Shown here: piece after piece, positions 1 through 17,849 of the stretch
Position numbering within the stretch: position 1 is the stretch's first letter
How the letters are laid out: each line of letters opens with the position of its first letter
Assembly (NCBI GenBank): GCA_023525715.1
Contig: CM042011.1
Location: forward strand, 6,092,268-6,156,267
Direction: 5' to 3'
DNA from: Cichorium intybus
Lineage: Eukaryota; Streptophyta; Magnoliopsida; Asterales; Asteraceae
DNA: 64,000 nt
Program-made: the position numbers and the translations under genes
The notes under the pieces: generated by a model
Seen by the model: only the letters and a program-made list of their open reading frames with translations
Database searches by the model: none
Told to the model about the DNA's origin: nothing

Positions 1-806
1 AGAATATATTCATATTATTTTAATTTGAAATAACGAGAATATCAAGTATTAAATATTCAATGAATTCTGATTATTTAAAAAACTTATAGAAACTAAATAT
101 ATATTTGCGTTAAATAGAAACGTCTTATGAGAAAAAGAGAATTGCATAAGACGAATACTGTAACCGAAATAAAAATAAAACCAAAATGTTATATTGAACA
201 TAAAATCATGGAATTCTACAATGTTAAAAATATATTAAAAAAGAATAAAAACTTCCACTAGTATTTTGTTTATTAACAAACTTAAAATATGTTGGGTTAC
301 GGGATGACAATTAAAAATAAAATACAAACTCAAGTAGTGGTGTCTAAATATATAACATTAAATATATTATTTATACAAACAATATTTTACAAAAAGAAAA
401 AGAAATAAAGTCTTATCCCCCTTTAGATGCATGTTCTTCAAACACCCGACTTCAAAAATCAAATAACAAACCTAAAAACAGTGGCGATTACGTCATTTTT
501 CAATTTTTGCAGTTTCAAAAAGTTTCATCATGCATTCATTCTTATATTTCTAAATCATATGCGCTAACATATTCTACCAATTTTAAATTACTCGATAATA
601 TTTAATAATGATTACAAATATTGACACATTTTTTGCCAGATTTCTTTTAACTTGCTAGTTGCTACTTCAATAAAACAAAACTACTCCAATTAAATACTCA
701 AATAATGGAAACATAATATATATCACGTATGCTTTTTCAGTTGTATTCTCAACATCGAGTAGGTAATTTAACTCCCTTAGTAAGGCAACCAAGTCAGCCT
801 AAGATA
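1..806. repeat. Left arm of a large inverted repeat
   Basis: Read in reverse complement, this stretch matches 14123-14737 followed by 18822-19014 with only a handful of mismatches seen by eye. For example, the first 190 bases differ from 18825-19014 at one position. The arm ends about 305 bp upstream of the MYB copy 1 start codon. It may extend beyond the window start. No long reading frame or gene signature was seen in it. Confidence 0.9.
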
Positions 807-1030
807 GCTCCACCCATTCTACGAAATGCTACTTTAAATCCATGAATAGCCAACACCACTCTTCAACAATAAATTCTTGAAAATATGGGTATCTCCAACA
901 TTTATGCATATAGACAGTCAATAAATCATTAACATATAGTACAAAAAACATGTCTGATGCCCTTACTTAATGGCTCTTGTTATTCTGTCTAGGTAACCCT
1001 AGCTTACGCTCATGTTACCCCTACCCGCAC

Positions 1031-1037
1031 TATATAT
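1031..1037 (+). promoter_or_regulatory. Putative TATA box of MYB copy 1
   Basis: TATATAT lies 80 bp upstream of the ATG, in a stretch preserved in the duplicate copy (47377-47383). A second TATA-like stretch at 1095-1104 is too close to the ATG to serve. Position and conservation are the only support. Confidence 0.4.
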
Positions 1038-1110
1038 CCTCACTTTCGTGTTTCAAATGAAACCCCATTCAAGATTTTATGCATAGTAGGTTTATCTATA
1101 TATAGAAAGA

Positions 1111-2924
1111 ATGGGGAGATCACCAATCTTCGAGAAGGGGGTGAAGAAAGGGCCATGGACGTCAGAAGAAGATAGAAAGCTTGTTACGTACATCGAAGAA
1201 CATGGTCATGGAAGTTGGCGTGCATTGCCGGTTAAGGCTGGTATGTGTATGTGGATACACAAATATACACTCTCTTCTACAAAACTTCGGATTTGTGATA
1301 CGTGTCTTGTTTATGATTGGTAAAAATATATGCAGGGTTACAGAGGTGTGGTAAGAGTTGTAGACTGAGATGGACGAATTATCTAAGACCTGATATCAAA
1401 AGAGGAAAGTTCAGTTTGCAAGAAGAACAAACCATCATCCAGCTGCATGCTCTTCTAGGCAATAGGTAATCCATATGCTTTCTATTTTATTTTTGTCTTT
1501 TCTACATATATTTCAAGAAACATATCTGACATTTGTCTTTTATGTTGTTAGTAAAGGATTTGTATTTTCATAAAAACGTGCACAAACTTTGAAACTGAAC
1601 CAAGAAAAACAGACCATGTGCATTTGCATAGCAATGTTCACAAACTTTGAAAAAACGTTATAAACTTATAACACGTGAGTTATCATAGAGTTGAACCATT
1701 TGACGTTGTATTTTTTTGTTGTTAGTGAAGAATTTATATCATTTCAACGGTGAAACGTTACTAATATAGTAAGAAACGATAAGTAATACATGTATTAATG
1801 CATATAACATTTTTTATAGAAAACAAGCCTATGCACATTTTTATTAAATATTAATATATTAATTATTTATAGTCTTTAACAATGATAATATTATTTTGCT
1901 TCTTTTCTAGTTGATAGTGTTCTGGAAATGGAGATGTGGGGTAGAATGAGTACTTTAAAAAGAATCTAAGGGAAAGTGGGCACTCACATGATAAATACGT
2001 AGAGTGAACGAAGTGGAATAAATTTGATGACATGTATAAAGTCAAAATGTATTGATGTATATATTTTGCAACAAATTTGATTGATATATTCCTATCAATT
2101 TTTTAAATGATGAAATTGGTTTTGGGTCATTTCTGAAAATTTAGATGTAAGAGTTTCTTTTAGTTATTTACATAAAAATATATTCATAATTGTTACTTGC
2201 ATGATTCAGATGGTCATCAATTGCAACTCATTTACCCAAAAGGACAGATAACGAGATAAAAAATTACTGGAACACACATCTTAAGAAACGATTATCCAAA
2301 ATGGGTATTGATCCAGTCACCCACAAGTCAAAAACAGCAACCAATACCAACTTGAGCCATATGACACAATGGGAGAATGCTCGTCTTGAAGCAGAAGCCA
2401 GGCTTGTTCGTGGGTCTAGTGTTGTTTCCCACATTTACCAAAGAATCCATTATGGATCACCTCCCATCATCAACAAGCTGTCGTTAACATCACTTTCACT
2501 GCCACAACCACAATGCGTCGATGTGCTCAAAGCATGTGAAAGTATTTGTCCGAATAAGCAATCTCATTTAAGTGGGCTAGAGACTCCCAAAGATCAAACC
2601 ATGCCGATAGTGAATATTATTAAGAACGTTGAACCATCATCTCTTGAAGATATGACCACAGAAGATCGTATGAACAATTGGAAAATCTCAAACGGTTCAT
2701 TTAACGCTATTGAGAGCCCTAAAGGCAAAGTGATCACTCCCAACACGCTTGAAGTAAGTGAGATGATATATCAAGATGACTACTTAAAGGAGGCACTTAC
2801 TAATCATTTGGTCAAGGATGCTAATAATGAAAAGTGTCATCTCGATTTCGAGGATGATATTAGTTATTGGAGTACCATACTTGATAAATTAGGAAATAAT
2901 TCATCGCTTTCGTATGTTTTTTAA
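1111..2924 (+). CDS. MIXTA-like (subgroup 9) R2R3-MYB transcription factor, intact copy 1
   Basis: Three exons, 1111-1240, 1336-1465 and 2210-2924, join in frame with GT-AG introns of 95 and 744 bp and encode 324 residues. The two 130-bp first exons are the usual R2R3-MYB layout. R2 carries Trp16, Trp36 and Trp56. R3 has Phe69, Trp88 and Trp107, ending in [15 protein letters not shown]. After the DNA-binding domain, [15 protein letters not shown] (about residues 134-148) matches the motif that marks subgroup 9 (MIXTA, AtMYB16/106). The acidic C-terminus contains [13 protein letters not shown]. Known members are nuclear activators of conical-cell, trichome and cuticle development; that role here is inferred from family. 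A near-identical copy lies at 47457 and a diverged one on the other strand at 13116. I see no disabling change. Confidence 0.92.
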
Positions 2925-3119
2925 AAAAAACATCCATCGAAAGGATTAGGGCTTAGAAAAAAGTTGCCATAAATGTGGTGGATACATCATGTTTAATAAA
3001 TCTTCTATCAAAATCTAATAAATAAATAACATTCAATGTTACTGGTTGCTATTGTCTCATGCACATATTATGTTGCTCGTGATGTATTAAATTAGATTAT
3101 TTCAAAATACCTAATCTTA

Positions 3120-3174
<55 letters not shown>

Positions 3175-3427
3175 CATACATACATATATACATACATACA
3201 TATATACAATATTTTTCAAAAAAAAATTATAACAATTTTGTTGTTATATGCGATTAAGGGATTTGAAAAAACAATTAAAAAATCAACTTTTTTTATATTT
3301 ATATGCATATAAATATAAATATTCACATGTATATGTATACATAAGTTTTTTTTTTCAAAACAACACTTTTAAGTAACGTATATATAGCGTCTAAGAGATT
3401 TAAAAAAATGAAAAAAAATCATTTTTT

Positions 3428-3517
<90 letters not shown>
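2925..3517. repeat. MYB 3' flank with (ATT)n and (TA)n microsatellites
   Basis: There is no gene here. An (ATT)n tract lies at 3121-3171 and a (TA)n tract at 3430-3517. In the duplicate block the corresponding tracts are 49509-49580 (longer) and 49821-49858 (much shorter), while the sequence around them is almost identical. Confidence 0.85.
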
Positions 3518-3521
<4 letters not shown>

Positions 3522-3910
3522 AAGTGAATATGTAGTTGTTATACACCTAAGCTTAGGTGTAGAACCATGAAAATTTATTAGTTTTCTTATTAAAAACATG
3601 AATTTTTATTTTCATTAATATACGTAATCCATGTGATTGATTATAAAAGGGTGAAAAAGTATGGTATGAGTCATACAATATAGTGATCAAAAGTATTACA
3701 CCTGAATGTGACTATGACATAAAAGTTGGCGGTAAGAAGAAACATCACTAAAATAGCACGTAAACAAGTTGAATTGAATGGAACAACAAATTATGTTCAA
3801 CGATTTAGAAGAAATTAAGTTGCTTGGGCTTTTATTTTTGTTAAAAATGGATTGTTTGAGTGGTTCTACACCTAAGCTTAGGTATATAACAGCCACAATT
3901 CACTATCCCC
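3518..3910. mobile_element. Small TIR element (MITE) next to (TA)n, copy 1
   Basis: The ends are imperfect inverted repeats of about 50 bp. The left end runs from 3518 and includes the palindrome ACACCTAAGCTTAGGTGT. The right end, at about 3858-3910, carries the same palindrome with small changes. The left edge abuts a long (TA)n tract and the right edge abuts TATATATA, so a TA target duplication would be hidden. No transposase is encoded. The same element sits in the duplicate block at 49859-50251, so it was there before the block duplicated. Confidence 0.65.
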
Positions 3911-5660
3911 ATATATATACACACATGAAAATAAGAAGATACGAAGATATGAAGATAAAGAGTTATTAACGTTCCAAAGTATAGTTTTACATTTTTGACG
4001 TTAATATATAATTATAAAGGTTCAATTAAAATTGATTGAATAATGTCTCATGATTATAGACTATAGGACAACCTTGAACTTCATATCTTCATGTATGTAT
4101 GTGTGTGTGTGTTCAAATGCGAATTCTAAATAGTGTGTGACTGTAGGACTGAATATTGTCCGTTGATTTCATAATGTTAAGATAAGTATTTTATCCGATT
4201 TAAATATTCAAAATTTCAATCGGTATACTAGAATTTAGGGATTTGAATTGATTATCGTAACTGATATAATATCATCGTCATTACAAATTAAATTTCATAT
4301 TCAATCATATCTTGGTGAATTCTGATATCATGATTATAATGTGAATGAAGATGGCGAATATCTGATTGTGTTATATTGCAAATCGATTTGTTTATTCAAA
4401 TTGTTAAGATCGATCAATTTTGGAGATTTTTTTTTGGATCCCCATAACTGTCGAAGGTCGTTCTCTGAGAATGGTCGATTTTTTCATTAGATGCAGTAAA
4501 CAGTCTGTAATAGTGTGAATTAAACCATCATGTATTAAGAATGATCTACTTGTAGTCTAATAATATGATACTCGATTATATAAAATTCTCAGAGAATGGT
4601 TTATATATTCTACAACAATAAGTAGCATGTGTACTAAACTTATTTAAACGCATATAACATTCTTAGAGAATTATTCATAAGAAGACTTTACAAATAAATT
4701 TTTTGATAATTCTATATTCTCAGAGCATGGTTTCAATAACGTTCTCATTCTCAATTAATGTAGTAAACATTCGATAAGAGTCGTATTCTCGTAGAATGTT
4801 ACATTTATTCTCTTATCAAACCTACATTAAGTTCTTAAAATATGGATTGTTTACCAATAACATTTGATGACAATACTATATTCTCAGAGAATGTCTCAGT
4901 ACTCTATAACATTCTCATAGTCAAATAATGTAGTAAACATCATGTAAGAGGCATATTCTCAAATAATGTAACACTTATTCTCTTATCAAACCTTCATTGA
5001 GTTCTCAAGAATGAGTTCTTTATTCTGCAACATTCTCATTCTCAGATAATGTCATTAACAGACTGTAAGAATTGTATTCTCGTAGAATGTTACAGGTATT
5101 CTCTTATCAAACCTACATTAAGTTCTTATTTTTCGTAATTCTTAAAAAATCCTAAATTAAAATATAACATCGTAACCCTAGAAATCACAAGCCTAATTTA
5201 GCTTATTACCGTTCATAGGTTGAAGCTTTTTTGGGCATATTCTTCGAGAATGCAAAGTACACATTCTTCAGTTATTAAACCCTTTTTTGCCATCGCTACG
5301 TCTCGAAGAATGCTTGGATTCGTCGTAAAATCCGAGGTTCAATCTCTATAATTTGGTGTAATGCGAGTATGATTTTTGGTACGAAGTGAGTTGTGTTTTG
5401 TAACCGAGACGCTATATCGTGTCCCATGATCGTAGCATATTTGGGTATTTATGATAAACCATTCCTTAGTTATAGGTGTTACAATTTTACTGTTATACCC
5501 TTTTTGGTACTTTTATTAATAAAACGAATAAATTCTTTGTATTTATTTACAAGAATGTCATTTTGATCACAACCACTGATTGTTTCAATCTAACGGTTCA
5601 AATAGAGTCTTACAATCACACAATAACTAACAATCTTATTTAATACTAACTATATATATA

Positions 5661-9280
<3,620 letters not shown>

Positions 9281-9497
9281 GAACCATGTTCATCAATGAA
9301 CATAAATCCCAAAAACCCCAAAACCAAAGATCGTAAAAGATTTTACCTTGTAATCGGCATTCTCCAATTCGACCAACATCTTCTCTGCTAGGATTTAGTT
9401 GAGGTATGAACTGTTTTTTGTAGTTTAATCGTGCGTTAATGTTGGTTTGGTTATGCCTATGTAATCAAAGATCGTAAAAGGATTTTACCCTGTAATC

Positions 9498-9565
9498 GTA
9501 TGTTCATTAATGAACATATGTTCATTAATGAACATATGTTCATTAATAAACATATGTTCATGTAT
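9498..9565. repeat. Tandem 18-bp palindromes (first array)
   Basis: Four adjacent units start as ATGTTCATTAATGAACAT, a perfect palindrome. The first two are exact, the third has one change and the fourth reads ATGTTCATGTATGAACAT. A second array with two exact units is at 9726-9762, on the other side of the phytochelatin-synthase fragment. A variant of the same palindrome lies in both terminal repeats of the host element. Confidence 0.9.
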
Positions 9566-9586
9566 GAACATATGCATCAAGGTACT

Positions 9587-9718
9587 GACTACTGACATAG
9601 CTAATCCACAATATGCAGGTTCTGATTGTGTCTGAAAGTAAGAGATTAACTTGAAAAATCCTTCCATGGTTCCACCTTGTATAGCTTCTATGAACAATTG
9701 CTGAAGGATTTTACCCTG
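9587..9718 (-). pseudogene. Phytochelatin synthase N-terminal exon fragment
   Basis: The minus strand encodes an open stretch containing [19 protein letters not shown] followed by AYCGLA. This is the N-terminal catalytic region of plant phytochelatin synthase, a papain-like gamma-glutamylcysteine dipeptidyl transpeptidase that makes metal-chelating peptides from glutathione. The catalytic Cys of YCGLA is present. Homology stops soon after it, so the catalytic His and Asp and the C-terminal domain are missing. The surrounding open frame (9485-9976) mostly translates palindromic repeat and unrelated sequence. It is a transposon-captured fragment and cannot encode an enzyme. The family call rests on my recognition of the motif. 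Confidence 0.8.
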
Positions 9719-10178
9719 TACTCGTATGTTCATTAATGAACATATGTTCATTAATGAACATACGATTGAAATCGAAGCTACTGAATCTGATGTAACATCG
9801 AAGCTACATAAAATGCAAAATCGGAGCCGTAATGTGTGATTCAAGTCTAAATCGGAGTTACAGAAAAATAAGAAATCGACATTTACCTTTTTCCCTGTAG
9901 AAATCGAACCACGAATCCACGAAAATACAGAAAAATGAATTACAAGTCGCCGTCGATCGGAACTTTCCCTGTCCAAGATCGAGTTTTGAGTTCTTGAATT
10001 TGACTTCGTAAGTTCGTATCGTATCGTATCAGAGAGACGGAGATATCGGAGAGACGGAGATGTCGGGTGTTGACCAACTACTAATTAGTGTGTTTCGTTT
10101 TGGGGTTTTTGGGATTTATGTTCATTGATGAACATGGTTCTGCAGTTAGGTGATTTAATTTGGTTCTGCATTGAACCC

Positions 10179-10527
<349 letters not shown>

Positions 10528-10585
10528 GAGAGAGACAAACGAATGATCTTTTGCTTCTTCGTTTCACTTATGTTTCTCTCTCTCT

Positions 10586-10675
10586 CTATTATATTCAATC
10601 GACGGGGTGTGACCACGTTAGATTTCATCTCTACTAATATTCAATCGACGGGGAGTGACCACGTTAGATTTCATA
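10586..10675. repeat. 45-bp tandem duplication
   Basis: Two adjacent units share TTCAATCGACGGGG-GTGACCACGTTAGATTTCAT with few differences. The function is unknown. The flanking 10676-11033 holds no gene I recognise; it lies where intron 2 of MYB copy 3 would be. Confidence 0.85.
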
Positions 10676-11315
10676 ATAAACATTCCATTTAATAATACAC
10701 GTATACCCCACACATTGATCCCTACATCACAAGCAACTACAAAGATCAGAAATAATTTTGTAAAAGTATAGACAACAAAATTCAATGTGCATATTGTCAA
10801 ACGCAAATATTATTATGTGCTAGAATCATTATGTATACTATTTAAGTGATTGTTACAGATAATTTACTATTCTTTGTTGTCATCTTAATTTTTAGCGAAT
10901 GGTCTTTTGCTTCAATATGATATGCTTTATAAGATATATATTGGATAACTTTATCTAAAAAGTAATATTTATGTAATCACTATATATAATTCAAAACTCT
11001 AGATACAATAAAAATGGGATGTATTGTCGTTACCTATTTCCAATAAGAGCATGGAGTTGCATTATGGATTGTTCTTCTTGCAAACTAAACTTTCCTCTTT
11101 TGATATCTGGTCTTAAATAGTTCGTCCATCTTAGTCTACAACTCTTTCCACATCTCTCTAACCCTACAGGAAATGTATAAATGAGGATTACACAACAAAA
11201 GAGCACCATTTTACAGAAGTGAGAGTGTTAAAGTGTGTTTAGGTACCGGCTTTTGGTGCCAATGTGCGCCAACTTGCATGACCATGTTCTTCAATATATG
11301 CGATAAGCTTCTGAT

Positions 11316-13047
11316 CAGGGCCGTAGCGTGAGCATGGGCAAGGTGGTCGACCGCCTCGGGCCCCCAAATTCCTAGGGCCCCCAAATTTGTAGGCCCCCTT
11401 TATAGATCTCTTATATTAGTGTAGAAGTTTTAAGACCCAAAACAATTTTTGATATAAGAAAAGGCCCCAAAAAATTGAGGAAATCAGGAAAGGCCCCAAA
11501 AAATTAAGGAAATTAGGAAAGACCCAAAATTTACATAAATTGATCGTTCCTTCTAGGCTATAAACTGATCGATGTTCTAGGCATTAAATTCACTTTCCAT
11601 CGGTGTCTCAAACGTTTCACCGGGGCACACTCAATCCGAAAATCCATAGGCCATAGCGATGATTAGTACTCGGCACATTCTTGTGCTAAGGCTATTCCAT
11701 TTTTTGGAATTGTGCAACGTATATATGTGTTATTTTTCAGCTCTACTAAAAGATGGAAAATATTATTTGATAATGTTTCTAATTTAACCGTAAAATCACT
11801 ATGTAATACACGTTGGGAGAGTCGCATTAAAAGTGTAATAGCTATTAGATATCAAGCTCCTCAAACAATGGATGCATTGATAGCATTAGGTGAATCATGT
11901 GATGATGCATTATCAAAAAGTGAAGCCGAAAGTTTAGTTAGTGCTATCGAAAGTGATGAATTTTTACTTGGTATGGTGATTTGGTATGATATTCTATTTT
12001 CAATTAATATGGTTAGTAAAAAGTTGCAAACTAAAACTATTTGTCTTGATGCCACCATTAATCTATTAAAAGATATCATGTCATTTTTTAAAAATTATAG
12101 AAATGATGGTTTTGCCACTAGTATAGATAATGCCAAAACTATTGCATTTGATATGGATGTTGAACCAATGTTTCCAAAAAAACGGCGTGTTACTATAAAA
12201 ACACAATTTGATGAAACTAATAATAAAGATGAACATGAATTTGAATCACCCGAAGAATCATTTAGAGTTGAGTATTTTTTGGTTGTTGCTGATATAACAA
12301 TTACTTCATTAGAAGCTAGATTTTAGCAAATAACAACATTCGAAAATATTTTTGGTTTTTTATATAATTCAAAAAAATTAAAGTCATTGGATGATATTGA
12401 ACTTAAAAAAGTTATACTAATTTCGCAAGCAAGTTTTCTCATAAAAACATGTGTGATGTAGACCTAAATGATTTGTTTGCGGAACTCAAAGTGTTGCAAA
12501 TGACTTTGCCAAATATGGTTATGTCCGCATTTGAAATTTTAGATTTTATTAAAAAAAAGGTTTTTATCCAAACGCTTCCATTGCATATCGAATTTTATTA
12601 ACTATACCTGTTACCGTAGCATCGGCCAGAAGAAGCTTTTCAAAATTAAAATTATTAAAAAATTATTTGAGATCAGCATTGTCACAAGAAAGATTAAATG
12701 GGTTGGCTATGTTATGCATTGAGAAAAATATGTTAGACGACATTGATATTGATACTATTATTGATAATTTTGCATCTAAGAAAGCTCGAAAATGTAAAAT
12801 TTAGTTTTAGTTTGTTATTTTATTTTATTTTATTATAATATGTAGTTGTTAGGTTGTTTGACTCATGAGGCATGTCTCATAGCCTTTTTTTTCTTTCCAT
12901 AGGTGGAGAGTCCCCAGCCTTCAATTGTAATAACATTTTCAATTAATAAAAAATTTCGGAGGTGCCGCCCTCTTTTATTAAAAAAAATTTTAGGGGCCCC
13001 ATGTTTCTATTTTGCCCCGGGCCCCAAAATAGCTTGAAACGGCCCTA
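11316..13047 (+). mobile_element. hAT transposon inserted in MYB copy 3 exon 1
   Basis: The 8-bp target duplication CTTCTGAT flanks it at 11308-11315 and 13048-13055. The ends are CAGGGCCG and, in reverse complement, TAGGGCCG, fitting hAT termini. Subterminal regions rich in GGGCCCCC, typical of one plant hAT group, lie at both ends. It carries a decayed transposase on the plus strand (see 11712-12804). At 1.73 kb it is shorter than an autonomous hAT element. Confidence 0.9.
11712..12804 (+). pseudogene. hAT transposase remnant, ZMYM1/DUF4371-like type with C-terminal dimerisation domain
   Basis: A first open stretch (11712-12326, about 204 residues) resembles the middle of hAT transposases of the ZMYM1-like group, with the motif NTRWESR. 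Stops and frame changes follow. Another frame then encodes VTVASARRSFSKLKLLKNYL and LSQERLNGLAML, hallmarks of the hAT C-terminal dimerisation domain, ending at the stop 12802-12804. The N-terminal BED or zinc-finger region and the upstream catalytic parts are absent. It is not functional. Confidence 0.75.
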
Positions 13048-13116
13048 CTTCTGATCTTCCTCAGACGTCCACTTACCTTTCTTCAACCCCATTTTAGAAC
13101 TTGGTGATCTCCCCAT

Positions 13117-14122
13117 TCTTTCTATAATAAGTGTGATTAAGATTGTTGGTTGTATTTGAAAAGGAAAGTAAGATATATTAACCAAGTGCAAGACCAAGAT
13201 CTATTAAATGGGAAAAGGAGTGATGTTTTGTGGTACTATATATTTTAACTCTTTAATGACTGTCTATATCTACATATCTATAAATGATATAGAGCCCACA
13301 CACGCAGAGACTTTATTGTTAATGAAACATGTGCTTTAATTATTTGCTTCGGCTCATGATGAGGTATCCCAATTCTTTTACAGCGTATTATTTGGTAATG
13401 GTTAGGTACAAATTTGGCTTACTATAACTCATAGTTGCAAACTGATTAAGATGATGGAATTACATGCAAGTTTTTTTGGTAACTTTTTCTACCATACCTT
13501 TGCATTTGCTCCCTTTTGGGACCAATTTTCCATATTTCAGGAAGAAAATGTAAAAAAAAATTGTGTGTATGTTTTTCATTTTGTAAATAGTTGTGTGTGT
13601 AACTTAGAGTTAACCTTTACGAGATGATTTTTGCGAATTTGTGTAATTTAATCGTTATTCATATCTTTTGTGGGTCCTATAGTAGCAGAAGCTATATAGG
13701 TAAATCATGAAAGGATTCCTGTCTATCGTATATACAGAGACTCGATAAGTTTATAAATTCAAGACACGGGAGCTTCCATGTAGGTTTTATGATCATAATT
13801 TTATGGTTTGTATTCTGAAACGTTTTTTTCATAGACTGCTGCTTTTTGAGACCTATTGGAAATCAAAGTGATGAAAAAACTAGGGTAGAAATAATGCTAA
13901 TTCTTTTATGTTAGAGACCCGAACTTTTTAGATGACAAAGAGAGATGTATATCTTTACTTGGTGCTCTTTTTAAAATTTATAAATCTCGACTTCCCCCTT
14001 TCTATGATTGTGGTTGTTTTACCAAATATGACTCCTCTATTTTATACATGTTTTTCACACAAACAGTTGCCTCCTCTATTGCAAGCTATAAGTAACATAT
14101 ATATCTATGGATAGTTGCTGGA
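13117..14122. other. Upstream flank of MYB copy 3, no gene seen
   Basis: AT-rich sequence between the copy 3 start codon and the right inverted-repeat arm. There is one 60-codon open frame (13932-14114) without recognisable features. I see nothing that supports a gene. Confidence 0.6.
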
Positions 14123-14737
14123 GCTATCTTAGGCTGACTTGGTTGCCTTACTAAGGGAGTTAAATTACCTACTCGATGTTGAGAATACAACTGAAAAAGC
14201 ATACGTGATATATATTATGTTTCCATTATTTGAGTATTTAATTGGAGTAGTTTTGTTTTATTGAAGTAGAAACTAGCAAGTTAAAAGAAATCTGGCAAAA
14301 AATGTGTCAATATTTGTAATCGTTATTAAATATTATCGAGTAATTTAAAATTGGTAGAATATGTTAGCGCATATGATTTAGAAATATAAGAATGAATGCA
14401 TGATGAAACTTTTTGAAACTGCAAAAATTGAAAAATGACGTAATCGCCACTGTTTTTAGGTTTGTTATTTGATTTTTGAAGTCGGGTGTTTGAAGAACAT
14501 GCATCTAAAGGGGGATAAGACTTTATTTCTTTTTCTTTTTGTAAAATATTGTTTGTATAAATAATATATTTAATGTTATATATTTAGACACCACTACTTG
14601 AGTTTGTATTTTATTTTTAATTGGCATCCCGTAACCCAACATATTTTAAGTTTGTTAATAAACAAAATACTAGTGGAAGTTTTTATTCTTTTTTAATATA
14701 TTTTTAACATTGTAGAATTCCATGATTTTATGTTCAA
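14123..14737. repeat. Right arm of the large inverted repeat, first part
   Basis: Reverse-complement match to about 192-806, nearly identical with a few substitutions. It is interrupted at 14738 by a Helitron and resumes at 18822. The two parts sum to about 808 bp, the same as the left arm. Confidence 0.9.
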
Positions 14738-14743
14738 CGAGTG

Positions 14744-14768
14744 GGACCCCGTGCTCCGCACGGGTCCG
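14744..14768 (-). other. Helitron 3' terminal hairpin
   Basis: A 10-bp stem with a 3-base loop and one bulged G lies six bases from the element edge. It resembles the terminators at 9083-9103 and 53740-53756 in position and GC content. Confidence 0.7.
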
Positions 14769-14899
14769 TTTTCTTCTCTTATAAATGTGAGCGAGTTTTT
14801 AAGGAGAAGACATTTGGGGCCCATTAAAGCTCCCCGCCTGCCACATCATCAAAGCCAAAAAACGTCAATATACAATAAACCCTAGTGTATATATTTGCA

Positions 14900-15565
14900 T
14901 TACATGCCTAATTCAACTCTAGGATTACATACCCAATTGAACTCTAGGAGATACTTGAAACCGGAAATGAGAGTATCACCACAATCCATGCTGGCAAAAT
15001 TTCCAACAATATCGTTTTGTTCTCTGTTTGTTACAAGGCTGGCATCCAACAAATTCAAGATGATACTGACTAAAGGAGCTAGAGTCATGGGTCAGTTGAC
15101 TTTCTCGGGAGTTTGACCAGGTCTTCTAAGTGTCCTGCAGAAGTGTGATTATTTATTAGATGTACAAAATTAATGAAATATTCGACAAATCTAGGACTTA
15201 CAAGTCAAAGAATTCAGGGTCAGCGACTGAAGCTAAATGGTTGAGAACGAAGACGATTAATTCCACTAATCTGCAAAAGTTTGTATCTGCCCTTGAGAGA
15301 AAAGCTTGGGGGATTTTACATGTGCAAAATTCTAGTACTCTTGCTAGCTTGCTTGAGAGATCGAATATAATACTGCATTTTCTTTGTTGAAACTCGATCA
15401 TCTGCCAATGTGAAAGGGCATTTCGGTCATTTTGATGTGTTCATTGAAAGTGTTGCGTACAATTGTAAGAAGATAGTAGTACCTGTCACTTTTCTTGCAT
15501 TTCTCGAATGGAAACTGAGAATTCTGTCATTGACCAGCTGAGAGTGTTGAAGAGACGATTGAGTA
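14900..15565 (-). pseudogene. RKP/KPC1-like E3 ubiquitin ligase exon fragments
   Basis: Minus-strand pieces in order: about 15562-15489 with NRLFNTLSWSMTEFSVSIRE, 15401-15198 with SSKLARVLEFCT and ELIVFVLNHLASVADPEFFDL, then 15130-14900 with LRRPGQTPEKVN, LAPLVSIILNLLDASL and FASMDCGDTLISGFKYLLEF. These match my memory of the C-terminal half of RKP, the plant relative of the KPC1 RING ubiquitin ligase, but I could not check the match. An in-frame stop follows PEKVN, and the SPRY and RING domains are missing. It is a captured fragment. Confidence 0.6.
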
Positions 15566-15944
15566 CTTTCTTTGGTTTGTTTATTATAGCATTCTAGTTT
15601 CATTAATTTGTTTATTATAGCAATTCTCTAAAATACATAAGGCTTAAATGCAAGCAGCAACAGAGTACTTTCATTGACTTTTACATATTACGTAGCAAAT
15701 AAAAGATTCAAGATTATACATATTACAATTTAGCAGGAATGATTCATTTCAATTCGATTTCTTTAACAAATCAAACTAAATATAAATAAAAGGTGTTACC
15801 GAATAGTGACTTCATTGTCGGTCTCTTTGGTTTTGTTTTCTTCTTTTTCAGTTTAGCTGCAACCATAAAATATTGTATACATAAGGTTCGTTTTGACCGA
15901 GTAAATTAGAAGTGTGTGCATGAGAGAGAGAGAGAGAGACACCC

Positions 15945-17200
<1,256 letters not shown>

Positions 17201-17849
17201 TTTTTTAAAAAGAACATAATGTAACATACCTATGTACATAATTATGTTTATGGATGGATTCAATGGCTAAAAACTGTTTCTGCAAGTTTATTTCTTATTA
17301 AGGTTAGTAAAGAGATTAATTAGCAATAACTGGTGCTTTGTAATTTCAGATTTGTTATCAACTTATAATAAAATTTCACTCCTTCCATACCAAAACTTAA
17401 ACCAGTACAAACATAAAACCCTAATAAAAGCGTAAATTCAGATAAACCCACTAATAATAAAAAGGTTTAGAATTTTATTGAACAGAAAATGCAAAAAATC
17501 TCACCAGAAATCATTTTCTAACCATCGATGCCCCTTTAATCACGTCAGGAATCAAGGTTGTTGATGTAGTTGCTATTCCCAAAAAATACAGCAAATTATA
17601 GGTATAACTTGCAGAAAAAGATAAGAAATTTATAACATAAAAGTAGCTTAAATTTTAATGGACCAAAGTCGAGTAAGTTGTAGCTGTAAAGATTGTAACT
17701 GATATTCCCAAACTTGATTGTTCTTGAAGATTCAGGGAGTATAGGCTCATTTGAGAAAAAGGTTACATGAAAGAAAATCACATATTTATCTCTCTTTCTT
17801 TATATATTTACATATCATAATATGAATACTGTAACATTATATCTTACTT

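Larger units (their letters stand above)
11034..13116 (-). pseudogene. MIXTA-like R2R3-MYB copy 3: exons 1-2 only, exon 1 split by a hAT element
   Basis: On the minus strand, exon 1 is 13116-13056 continued at 11315-11247 (the TSD counted once) and exon 2 is 11163-11034, with an 83-bp intron between them. Removing the 1,732-bp hAT element and one 8-bp target duplication restores exon 1 to exactly 130 bp, the family's size, and keeps the frame. R2 has Trp16, Trp36 and Trp56, and exon 2 reads [21 protein letters not shown] as in copy 1. Exon 2 differs from copy 1 at about 20 of 130 bases, so this is an older paralogue. Exon 3 was not found downstream, so most of R3 and the activation region are missing. 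The insertion falls at codons 21-23. Confidence 0.88.
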
